NCBI GenBank assembly: GCA_002279765.1 | Contig: NCCR01000039.1 | Span: forward strand, 1 to 28,879 | DNA: 28,879 bases | Source of the DNA: Verrucomicrobia bacterium 12-59-8 | GTDB lineage: Bacteria; Verrucomicrobiota; Verrucomicrobiae; Verrucomicrobiales; Verrucomicrobiaceae | Direction: 5' to 3' | Part shown: piece after piece, positions 9,019-17,933 of the stretch | How positions within the stretch are numbered: position 1 is the first letter of the stretch | Layout: each line of letters starts with the position of its first letter | Translations under genes and position numbers: made by a program | Notes under the pieces: generated by a model | What the model saw: the letters and a program-made list of their open reading frames with translations, nothing else | The model's database searches: none | What the model was told of the DNA's origin: nothing

Positions 9019-10478
9019 AGTGTTCTGCGCGAAAGACTCGGGCCTGCCGCCCGCTTCTTATTCCCATGCTGCGCCATCTCCTGCTCTCCACGCTATTCAT
9101 CACGCCCTGCCTCGCTGAGTCCAACTGGCCGCAGTTTCGTGGCGAAGGCGGACTCGGCATCGGCACAGGTAAACCGCCGGTGGAGTTTTCGAGCGAGAAG
9201 AATCTGAAGTGGAAGGTGGAGGTACCGTTTGGGCATTCGTCTCCCTGCATCTGGCAGGACAAGATCGCGCTCACGGGGCTGGATGGCGGCAAGCTGGTCA
9301 CGATTTGCCTGAACCGCGCCGATGGCCGCGAGCTGTGGCGTGCTGCGGCTCCTGCGGAGAAGGTCGAAGGCGCGCACCGTATCGGCAGTCCGGCCACGCC
9401 GACGTGCTGCACAGACGGCACGCATTTGATCGCTTACTTCGGCTCCTACGGTGTGCTGGTGTACGATTGGACTGGCAAGGTGCTGTGGCAGAAGCCGCTG
9501 CCCGTGCCCATCGTGGAGTTTGGCACCAGCGCCTCGCCCATCATCGCGGATGGCAAGGTGATCATCGTCGCGGATCAGGACGTCGGCAGCTATATGATCG
9601 CACTGGAGGTGAAGACGGGCACGGAGGTGTGGCGCGTGGACCGCAGTGAATTCCGCCGTGGCTTTTCGACGCCGTTTGTGTGGCGGCATGACGGCATCGA
9701 GGAACTCATCGTGAGCGGATCACTCTGGACGCGCAGTTACGACCTCAAGGATGGCAAACAGCGCTGGTCCGTCGGCGGCATGGCGCGGGTGTCCAACACC
9801 AGCCCCGTGGCCATGGGAGACATTCTGCTCCTCTGCGGTTGGAACGTCGGCGGTGACGAAGACGACCGCGTGGAGATGGAGCCGCATGACGCCTTCCTCG
9901 CCGCGCACGACGCCGACAAAAACGGTCTGCTCACCGAGACGGAATTTCCCGAGGGCCCACTGCGCGCCCGCTTCACCATCATCGACGCTGACAAAGACGG
10001 CAAAGTCACCCTGGTGGAGTATGACGCCATGCGCGCAATGTTTGCGAAGGCCGCGAACCAGCTCTTTGCCATCAAGGCCGGCGGCAGCGGCGACATCACG
10101 GACACGCATGTCCTCTGGCGGCAGACGAAGCACCTGCCCTATGTGTTCTCTCCTGTCATCAACCACGGGCGCGTCTTCACCGTGAAAGGCGGTGGCCTCG
10201 CGTCCGCTTATGACGCCAAAAGCGGCAGCCCCATTTATCAAGCCGAGCGCCTCGATGCCTCCGGCGAATACTACGCCTCCGCCGTGACCGCCGATGGCCG
10301 CGTGTACGTCACATCCCAGCGCGGAGTCGTCTCCGTGCTCGACGCCACCAGCGACACGTTGAAAGTGCTGGCCAAAAACGACCTCAAAGCGCCTGTGTTC
10401 GCCTCCCCAGCGATTGTGGATGGCGTGATTTATGTGCGCACGAATAAGCATTTGTGCGCGTTTGGGGAATCAAAGTAG
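9015..10478 (+). CDS. Secreted PQQ-type beta-propeller protein with an inserted EF-hand pair
   Basis: The ATG at 9015 overlaps the upstream stop (ATGA) and is preceded by a good GGGAG at 5-base spacing, so I use it. An ATG at 9066 would give a tidier signal peptide (MLRHLLLSTLFITPCLA). The mature protein opens with NWPQFRGEGG, the usual start of secreted PQQ-like WD-type propellers in Planctomycetes and Verrucomicrobia. It shows repeating blade motifs such as LVYDWTGKVLWQK and YDLKDGKQRW. Counting from 9066, two EF-hand loops sit inside the propeller at 282-293 (D-x-D-x-N-G ... E) and 307-318 (D-x-D-x-D-G ... E). These proteins are often non-enzymatic or of unknown function despite the name; PQQ binding is not shown. 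Its position after the SASA esterase suggests a role in the same glycan pathway. Confidence 0.85.
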   Translation: MKCSARKTRACRPLLIPMLRHLLLSTLFITPCLAESNWPQFRGEGGLGIGTGKPPVEFSSEKNLKWKVEVPFGHSSPCIWQDKIALTGLDGGKLVTICLNRADGRELWRAAAPAEKVEGAHRIGSPATPTCCTDGTHLIAYFGSYGVLVYDWTGKVLWQKPLPVPIVEFGTSASPIIADGKVIIVADQDVGSYMIALEVKTGTEVWRVDRSEFRRGFSTPFVWRHDGIEELIVSGSLWTRSYDLKDGKQRWSVGGMARVSNTSPVAMGDILLLCGWNVGGDEDDRVEMEPHDAFLAAHDADKNGLLTETEFPEGPLRARFTIIDADKDGKVTLVEYDAMRAMFAKAANQLFAIKAGGSGDITDTHVLWRQTKHLPYVFSPVINHGRVFTVKGGGLASAYDAKSGSPIYQAERLDASGEYYASAVTADGRVYVTSQRGVVSVLDATSDTLKVLAKNDLKAPVFASPAIVDGVIYVRTNKHLCAFGESK

Positions 10479-10925
10479 CCCTCCTCTTGCGGAACTGGGA
10501 AGCGCACCAAGTCCGCGCTCGAAGGCGCGCCCAACGAACTCAGCTTCTACGCCACCGAAAGCTACTGGACCGGCAAGAGCAGCCAGCTCCGCCGCTACAC
10601 CCTGCGCCTCGACGGCTTCGTCTCCATCCGCGCTCCCATGAGCGGCGGAGAGATGACCACCAAGCCCCTCACCTTCACCGGCAAAGCGCTTACCTTGAAC
10701 TTCGCCACCTCAGCTGCGGGTGGCATTCAGGTGGAGATCCAAGACGCAAGTGGCAAGCCCATCCCCGGCTTCTCCCTCGCCGACACCACCCCCACCTTCG
10801 GCGATTCCATCAACCGCACCGTCACTTGGAAAAACGGTGGTGATGTGAGTTCACTCGCGGGGAAAGCCGTGAAGCTGCATTTTGTGCTGAACGACGCGGA
10901 TTTGTACTCGATCAAGTTTGAGTGA
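10479..10925 (+). pseudogene. 3' remnant of a secreted glycan-locus protein (no start codon for most of the frame)
   Basis: Right after the stop of the PQQ-like gene the frame stays open from 10479 to TGA at 10923-10925, but its first ATG is at 10638, well inside the recognisable domain. The translated segment includes ELSFYATESYWTG, RRYTLRLDGFVSI, GKALTLNFATSAAGGI, DASGKPIPGF and FVLNDADLYSIKF. From memory, this is the C-terminal beta-sandwich found at the end of large secreted hydrolase-like proteins of Planctomycetes and Verrucomicrobia. Everything N-terminal is missing, so I read it as the tail of a gene whose 5' part was deleted. An alternative is a 95-residue protein starting at 10638, but that would begin mid-domain. 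Confidence 0.65.
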
Positions 10926-11180
10926 GGGGAGGCAGGCCGGTTGCGGCCTTGAGCAGTGGACTGAGCACCACCTTTTCAGCTCATTTGCGGCGCTGTGCAG
11001 GGCCTGAAAATAAGTCAACCATGAGTCAAGTTGTGAGTCAGGCAGCCTCCAGGTGCGTCTTCGTCTGAAACGCTAGGCGGAAATGATCGCCAGGATGCGC
11101 TTGAACTCCGCAAGGAACCTGTCCTTGTTTCTTGTAGGATGTGCGACATGAAACGGTCCTCAAGCTCGCGCAGCAGCCAT
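10926..11180. other. Gene-free stretch with small hairpin and decayed sequence
   Basis: No gene is supported here. A short GC hairpin (AGGCCG-gttg-CGGCCT, 10934-10949) lies just after the remnant's stop and has no T-run, so it is at best a weak terminator. Between about 11080 and 11180 the minus strand has short open stretches in different frames (for example LLRELEDRFMSHILQ and RNKDRFLAEFKRIL) that look like a frameshifted remnant, but I cannot name a parent family. Confidence 0.35.
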
Positions 11181-11280
11181 TCGGAAAGCGCGTAGCGCTG
11201 ACACTACCGTAGCCGTGGGTGCCAACCCACGGAACCGCGTGCCCCATGCCTGCCGAAATCCGTGGAACCGCGTAGCGGTG
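11181..11280. repeat. Left REP-like inverted arm of the RAYT element
   Basis: Three short palindromes follow one another: AGCGC-gta-GCGCT (11187-11199), CCGTGGGT-gcca-ACCCACGG (11213-11232) and ACCGC-gta-GCGGT (11267-11279). The first two, with about 55 bp around them, recur almost identically in reverse complement at 11849-11903. The third recurs at 11805-11817. Such hairpin clusters flanking a Y1 transposase are characteristic of REP/BIME sequences mobilised by RAYTs. Confidence 0.8.
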
Positions 11281-11323
11281 ACACAAAGCTCCGCCATCTC
11301 CACCGGCACATCATCTCACTCAC

Positions 11324-11773
11324 TCACGCGATATATTTTTCGTCATATTTGATTTTCGCCTCGCTGAGCATCCGGCGGTATTCCTCCAGATAATCCGTGT
11401 GCTGATGGTGCTGCTGCTGGTCTTTGATGTAGCGGATCACCGCATCCTGTTCGCCTGCTGAAACCGTGAACGCGCCGTACCCAGCCTGCCAGCCGTTGAA
11501 TCCGAGGAAGACGCCTTCCTCGCTTATCCAGCGGCTGGTGCCGGTTTTCAGCTCGCGCATGTAATCCGCCAGCGCCAGCGACGGGTGCAGGCTCATCAAA
11601 ATGTGCATATGGTCGTCCATGGCGTTGATGCGGTAGAGGTGGCAGTTCAACTGCTGATGAATGCCCCAGGCATAACGGAAGAATTCCTCCCGCCGGTTTT
11701 CTCGCAGGACTGCGGCACGGTCCTTGGTGAAGAACACGATGTGATACAGGATCTGCGTGTAGGCGTTGGCCAT
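11324..11773 (-). mobile_element. REP-associated tyrosine transposase (RAYT, IS200/IS605 TnpA-like), intact ORF
   Basis: This 149-residue protein belongs to the Y1_Tnp superfamily, single-strand DNA nicking enzymes that use a HUH motif and one tyrosine. The metal-binding HMH is at 55-57 (DDHMHILM). The family segment GWQAGYGAFTVS is at 94-105. The probable catalytic Tyr115 is in RYIKDQQQHH. The ATG at 11773 is chosen because MANAYTQILYHIVFFTKDR matches the usual N-terminus; the frame stays open upstream through the repeat arm, but that part translates REP sequence. It lies between two inverted arms of REP-like hairpins (11181-11280 and 11796-11903), making a unit of about 720 bp. It is full length for IS200-type TnpA, so it may still be active on the flanking hairpins. 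Confidence 0.9.
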
Positions 11774-11795
11774 GCTGAACCGGGGGTGCGCGGAG

Positions 11796-11903
11796 GTTTG
11801 TATCACCGCTACGCGGTTCCACGGGATTGGCAACGGTGGGCTGGCCGCATACCGTGGGTTGGCACCCACGGCTACGGTAGTGCCAGCGCTACGCGCTTCC
11901 GAG
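11796..11903. repeat. Right REP-like inverted arm of the RAYT element
   Basis: The same three hairpins as in the left arm appear in reverse order and orientation: ACCGC-tac-GCGGT (11805-11817), CCGTGGGT-tggc-ACCCACGG (11852-11871) and AGCGC-tac-GCGCT (11885-11897). The match to the left arm ends at TCCGA (about 11903), which gives a likely boundary for the element. It lies directly upstream of the transposase start and may carry its promoter. Confidence 0.8.
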
Positions 11904-11991
11904 CCCGTCATGGCATGGTAGCTGATGGTTTGCAGGCGAAAGACCGTGGCAGTATCAAATGAGACTGGCCGGGCAAGGGGCCAAAAACGAA

Positions 11992-12031
11992 TGTTCACCC
12001 AAAGTAAACGATCGTTCACTTTGGGTGAACA
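11992..12031. promoter_or_regulatory. 40-bp near-perfect palindrome A (operator-like)
   Basis: The arms TGTTCACCCAAAGT and ACTTTGGGTGAACA enclose the near-palindromic core AAACGATCGTTC, so only one base pair of the 40 bp fails to match. The half-site (TCGTTtACTTTGGGTGAACA type) is clearly related to palindrome B at 12378-12417, which abuts the start of the MNT/HTH gene. This makes a protein-binding site or a duplicated promoter fragment more likely than a plain terminator, though it also lies 3 bp past the stop of a small minus-strand ORF. Confidence 0.65.
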
Positions 12032-12034
12032 AAT

Positions 12035-12262
12035 TCAGACCAGCCTCAGCCCACTCAAGGCGCGATCTTCATGCACTTCCTCAAGGTACGCGTGGGCAGC
12101 CTCTGCAGAGAGGCCCTGGCCTGAGTCAAAGAGTTGTTGGAGCAAGGCCACGGGGTCCGCTCTGACTGCGGGTTTCTCGGTTTTCGGTGACGTCTGCTCA
12201 GCCTCATGCTTCTCCAGCGGCGTCTCGATTTCCGAGAGCAGATGGGTCGAACGTGGAGTCAT
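12035..12262 (-). CDS. Small hypothetical protein between the two palindromes
   Basis: This possible 75-residue protein (ATG at 12262; a GTG at 12280 would add six residues) has a charged, Glu/Thr/Lys-rich N-terminal half. The C-terminal half is helical-looking: DPVALLQQLFDSGQGLS, then AEAAHAYLEEVHEDR. I do not recognise a family. The amphipathic C-terminus and position, opposite in strand to an antitoxin-like MNT gene and between two related palindromes, would suit a small regulatory or antitoxin-type protein, but that is speculation. No Shine-Dalgarno sequence is visible. It could also be a chance ORF. Confidence 0.4.
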   Translation of the reverse strand: MTPRSTHLLSEIETPLEKHEAEQTSPKTEKPAVRADPVALLQQLFDSGQGLSAEAAHAYLEEVHEDRALSGLRLV

Positions 12263-12377
12263 TTCAAAGGGTGGGCGCACGCCCTGATTGTATCAGTTGT
12301 GATTAGCAGGGCAATAGGTACGAACGTCGCCCCCGAACGCAGCGCCGCATTGGCAGTGTCGGACTTGTCGAAACAAA

Positions 12378-12417
12378 TGTTTACTAAAAACGAACCATCG
12401 TTTAGTTTTGGTGAACA
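12378..12417. promoter_or_regulatory. 40-bp imperfect palindrome B abutting the MNT/HTH start codon
   Basis: This palindrome has the same length and architecture as palindrome A: the right half TCGTTTAGTTTTGGTGAACA closely matches the half-sites of A, and the left half is more degenerate. The ATG of the downstream winged-HTH/nucleotidyltransferase gene begins at the very next base (12418), so binding here would block translation initiation or transcription. Autoregulation by the HTH protein is the natural inference. Confidence 0.65.
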
Positions 12418-13002
12418 ATGAACACCCTGACCGCCTTGTTTCCCAAAGCGCGCGCCGAGACGCTGCGCCTGCTGTTCGCGCAGCCGGGGCGGGAGATTTA
12501 CCTGCGTGATCTGGCCCGGCTGGCGGGGCTGACGCCTGCGGCCATGCATCGGGAACTGGCTTTTCTCGGCAAGATCGGGCTGGTGCGCAGCCGCAGGGAT
12601 GGCAATCGGCTGTATTTCCAGGCCGACAGGACTCATCCTGTGCATTCGGAGCTTCGCGGTCTGGTGATGAAGACCACGGGGATCACCGCTGAACTCAAGC
12701 AGGCACTGTCAAAGGTGCCGGGCATTGATCTGGCCTTCATCTTTGGGTCGGTCGCCGCTGGAACGGACCGTGCCGAGAGCGACGTGGATGTTCTCGTCAT
12801 CGGCAGCGCCGGGCTGCGAAAGATCACGCCTGCCTTGCGTGGCGTCCCGTCACGCCTGGAGCACGAGATCAATCCTGTCTGCATGACTCCCGATGAATGG
12901 AGGCAGAAGCGCCTCCGCAAAGATGTCTTTGTGAATCGCCTGTTGAGCGAACCCAGACTTTGGCTGAAAGGTGGCGACGATGAGCTTGGAAAACTGGGCT
13001 AA
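12418..13002 (+). CDS. Winged-HTH plus MNT-type nucleotidyltransferase (antitoxin-like)
   Basis: This 194-residue two-domain protein has a DNA-binding winged HTH at about residues 10-68 (REIYLRDLARLAGLTPAAMH recognition region, wing SRRDGNRLYFQ). A minimal nucleotidyltransferase domain follows at about 85-190. The NTase signature is complete: G110-S111 and D122-x-D124 in FIFGSVAAG and ESDVDVLV. MNT proteins often pair with a HEPN-domain toxin and neutralise it by AMPylation; here no HEPN gene is adjacent. The next gene downstream is the convergent PvuII-type nuclease, with stops 14 bp apart. The ATG directly abuts a 40-bp palindrome, which suggests self-repression. Being alone, it may be an orphan antitoxin, a stand-alone regulator, or a partner of the small ORF at 12035-12262. 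Confidence 0.85.
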   Translation: MNTLTALFPKARAETLRLLFAQPGREIYLRDLARLAGLTPAAMHRELAFLGKIGLVRSRRDGNRLYFQADRTHPVHSELRGLVMKTTGITAELKQALSKVPGIDLAFIFGSVAAGTDRAESDVDVLVIGSAGLRKITPALRGVPSRLEHEINPVCMTPDEWRQKRLRKDVFVNRLLSEPRLWLKGGDDELGKLG

Positions 13003-13016
13003 AAACGGCTGGCTGT

Positions 13017-13499
13017 TCAAAAAGGAATCGTCTTCCCATTCTCCACCACAAACCGCACGGGAATCTTGGGATTGTTGATGTCCTTGCGGCCGGACATGTG
13101 CCAGTTGCTTTCCCATTTGGTGAAAAACGGCTCAAGCTGCGCAGCAGTCATGCGATAAATCGCTTTCAGTTCGATGCCCTCGTACACCGCGAAAATCCAG
13201 CCTCCCACCTTCCGGTATTTGGCAATGATGGTCGGGTTCATGTGGTGATGAGTGGAGAAGCTCTTGGTGAGCAGCGTGTTCACGGACTTCAGCTCATATT
13301 CATTTCCCTCGGCATCGACCGCGTCATTGCCTTCGCGTTTCCGCAAGGCAGTCAGCCCCGTGAGAATGAGGACTTGCAGCAGCTTGCCACCGTTATCCTG
13401 GAAGATGTCGTTAATTCCGTGCTTCGTGGCGAGCGCCTGCAGCTCGCGAATGGCGGGGCGGAGCTTCTCCAGTTTGGCTTTGTCGGGGTGAGGCTTCAT
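13017..13499 (-). CDS. PvuII-type restriction endonuclease (predicted CAGCTG)
   Basis: This 160-residue protein aligns nearly end to end, from memory, with R.PvuII (157 residues). Shared segments include [39 protein letters not shown] and DINNPKIPV. The PD-(D/E)XK-type catalytic residues are in place: Asp59, Glu69 and Lys71 (D58, E68, K70 in PvuII). The His84-86 run used by PvuII for base recognition is also kept. It should therefore act as a homodimer cutting CAG^CTG. Its ATG overlaps the stop of the C gene by 4 bp, the coupled arrangement expected of C-R operons. No frameshift is visible, so the enzyme is probably active and requires the divergent methyltransferase for self-protection. Confidence 0.95.
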   Translation of the reverse strand: MKPHPDKAKLEKLRPAIRELQALATKHGINDIFQDNGGKLLQVLILTGLTALRKREGNDAVDAEGNEYELKSVNTLLTKSFSTHHHMNPTIIAKYRKVGGWIFAVYEGIELKAIYRMTAAQLEPFFTKWESNWHMSGRKDINNPKIPVRFVVENGKTIPF

Positions 13500-13720
13500 G
13501 CCTTGCGTTCCCGGATGAGTTTTTCCAGCGAAACTTCGAGCGACTGCGCCAGGCGCTCCATGTTATCGATGGAGATGTTCCGCTCACCTCGCTCCACAGA
13601 GCCAACATAAGTCCTGTGCAGACCACAAAGGTCTGCCAAATCCTCTTGCGAGAAGCCTTTCGCGAGCCTCTGCTCCTTTAAGTTCGCGGCGAAGCGCTGG
13701 CGGGCGTTGAGTTGCGGCAT
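13496..13720 (-). CDS. Restriction-modification controller (C) protein, XRE-family HTH
   Basis: This 74-residue single-domain regulator has a helix-turn-helix at about 24-45 ([20 protein letters not shown], then RGERN), typical of controller proteins of type II R-M systems. C proteins bind C-boxes upstream of their own gene, first activating and later repressing C-R transcription, so that methylation precedes restriction after the system enters a cell. A matching C-box is at 13747-13771, about 26 bp upstream of this ATG. Its stop overlaps the endonuclease ATG (ATGA). Size, partner genes and operator make the assignment strong. Confidence 0.92.
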   Translation of the reverse strand: MPQLNARQRFAANLKEQRLAKGFSQEDLADLCGLHRTYVGSVERGERNISIDNMERLAQSLEVSLEKLIRERKA

Positions 13721-13744
13721 GATGCTGTGATCAAAGCCGAGTTG

Positions 13745-14938
13745 ATGCCTATGAATCTACAGACTATAAGTGGCGCGATGCAGCTCCCCCACACCAAACC
13801 AACCTACTCGACCAATTATGGCGGAGCCTATTGTGGCGACTCGTTGCTGCTCCTCGCGGAACTGGAAGATGCGAGCATTGATCTCGTGATGACCAGCCCG
13901 CCCTTCGCACTGCTGCGAGAGAAGGAATACGGCAACAAGCAGCAGCACGAGTATGTGGCCTGGCTGGCACAGTTTGCGCGGCTGGTGAAGGACAAGCTCA
14001 AGGAAACCGGCAGCTTCGTCCTTGATCTCGGTGGGGCTTACGAACCCGGGCAGCCCAGCCGTAGTTTGTATCCGTTCCGGGTGCTCATTGAGTTCTGCGA
14101 CAGCCTCGGCTTCCACCTCGCTGAAGACTTTTATTGGTACAACCCTTCCAAACTGCCCAGCCCCATTGAGTGGGTGAACAAGCGCAAGCTGCGGGCCAAG
14201 GATGCCGTAAACACGGTCTGGTGGTTCAGCAAAACCCCGTGGCCGAAGGCCAATGTCTCCAAGGTCCTCGCCGAATACAGTGACCGGATGAAAAAGCTCA
14301 TCGAAGACCCTGCAGCCTTCTACACGCCGAAGAAACGCCCATCTGGCCACGACATCAGCGCCAGCTTCGGCAAAAACAATGGCGGTGCCATCCCTTCAAA
14401 CCTGCTGCAAATTCCGAACTCGGAGTCCAACGGCTGCTATCTGCGTGGTTGCAAGGCCGTCGAGGCCAAAGGCCACCCTGCCCGTTTCCCCGCGAAGTTG
14501 CCGGAGTTCTTCATTCGCTTCCTCACCGAGCCGGGAGATGTGGTGCTCGACATCTTCGCCGGTTCCAACACCACCGGACAGGTCGCCGAACGCGAAGGCC
14601 GCCGGTGGCTCGCCTTCGAGGAACGCCTCGAATACCTCGCTGCCAGCTCCTTTCGCTTCTTCAGCGAAACCGCCACCGAGCAGGACATGGTCCGCGCCCA
14701 TAAGACACTCCTCGCAGGCGAACCTGTCGATTTTCGTCGTGCGGTCTATGCAGCGACAGTGGCGAATGGACACTCAACCGATGTGACACCAGGCTTGGAT
14801 ATTCAACAAGAACGTGCAGAGAGTACAGAGCAAGGGTTGCTGCTCCTGCGTGAAGATGCAGCACCCATCAAGCCACGTTCGAAGAGGAAGGAAGTGAAGT
14901 ATGAAAAGCCGAAAAAAACAAAGGCTGGCAAAAGGTGA
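13745..14938 (+). CDS. PvuII-type N4-cytosine DNA methyltransferase
   Basis: This 397-residue methyltransferase would modify CAGCTG to protect host DNA. The ATG at 13745 gives MPMNLQTIS, which matches the start of M.PvuII (NLQT conserved). A second in-frame ATG at 13778 (MQLPHTK) corresponds to the internal start I recall for M.PvuII, so two forms are possible. Motif IV TSPPF is at 50-54 and the SAM-binding motif I (DIFAGSNTTG) is at about 269, the order of beta-class enzymes. Long stretches such as PSKLPSPIEWVNKRK and AHPARFPAKLPEFFIR-type sequence agree with M.PvuII. Beyond the family's usual end (about 336 residues) there is an extra tail of about 60 residues ending in a Lys/Arg-rich segment. 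It is divergent from the C and R genes. Confidence 0.95.
   Translation: MPMNLQTISGAMQLPHTKPTYSTNYGGAYCGDSLLLLAELEDASIDLVMTSPPFALLREKEYGNKQQHEYVAWLAQFARLVKDKLKETGSFVLDLGGAYEPGQPSRSLYPFRVLIEFCDSLGFHLAEDFYWYNPSKLPSPIEWVNKRKLRAKDAVNTVWWFSKTPWPKANVSKVLAEYSDRMKKLIEDPAAFYTPKKRPSGHDISASFGKNNGGAIPSNLLQIPNSESNGCYLRGCKAVEAKGHPARFPAKLPEFFIRFLTEPGDVVLDIFAGSNTTGQVAEREGRRWLAFEERLEYLAASSFRFFSETATEQDMVRAHKTLLAGEPVDFRRAVYAATVANGHSTDVTPGLDIQQERAESTEQGLLLLREDAAPIKPRSKRKEVKYEKPKKTKAGKR
13747..13771 (-). promoter_or_regulatory. C-box operator of the PvuII-type R-M system
   Basis: Read on the minus strand, this is ACTTATAGTC, spacer TGTA, then GATTCATAGGC. The left half matches the core I recall for C-protein operators of the Esp1396I/PvuII class (GACTTATAGTC); the right half is a weaker variant, as is usual for the lower-affinity site. 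It lies about 26 bp upstream of the C-protein ATG and overlaps the first codons (NLQTIS) of the methyltransferase if that gene starts at 13745. Confidence 0.75.
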
Positions 14939-14943
14939 CGATG

Positions 14944-14976
14944 ACCAAGTTCCTGAAGAGACTTCAGGAACTTGGT
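14944..14976. terminator. Bidirectional terminator hairpin between methyltransferase and icd
   Basis: This is a perfect 15-bp stem (ACCAAGTTCCTGAAG / CTTCAGGAACTTGGT) with a 3-base loop. It lies between convergent genes, 5 bp after the methyltransferase stop and 15 bp before the icd stop. Neither strand has a strong T-run immediately after the stem, so termination strength is uncertain. Confidence 0.65.
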
Positions 14977-14991
14977 GTCATGTAAAAAACC

Positions 14992-17839
<2,848 letters not shown>

Positions 17840-17876
17840 GGGCGTTGGGGATGTGTGGCGGACTTGGAGCTATTAG

Positions 17877-17893
17877 TTAACCATATGGTTTAA
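17877..17893. promoter_or_regulatory. Palindromic operator AACCATATGGTT upstream of the SRPBCC gene
   Basis: The perfect 12-bp palindrome at 17879-17890 has AT-rich flanks (TTA ... TAA) and lies about 40 bp upstream of the SRPBCC start in an otherwise GC-rich region. From memory, similar sites occur in front of ArsR-SRPBCC gene pairs. I infer binding by an ArsR-type dimer encoded elsewhere. Confidence 0.55.
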
Positions 17894-17933
17894 TATGCAA
17901 GCGCAAATTTCGGGCGTGTTCGGAATGCGTGGC

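Noticed and set aside
11774..12019. N-terminal extension of the transposase frame
   Set aside because: The upstream part of the frame translates the REP-like arm and palindrome A; the family N-terminus begins at 11773.
11992..12031. Palindrome A as a simple Rho-independent terminator of the 12035-12262 ORF
   Set aside because: It is well placed and a short T-run follows on the minus strand, but the same sequence type recurs at 12378-12417 in front of a start codon, so an operator-type role explains both copies better.
13712..13744. GTG or ATG-type starts of the methyltransferase upstream of 13745
   Set aside because: They would run into the C-protein coding region, and similarity to M.PvuII starts only at MPMNLQT.
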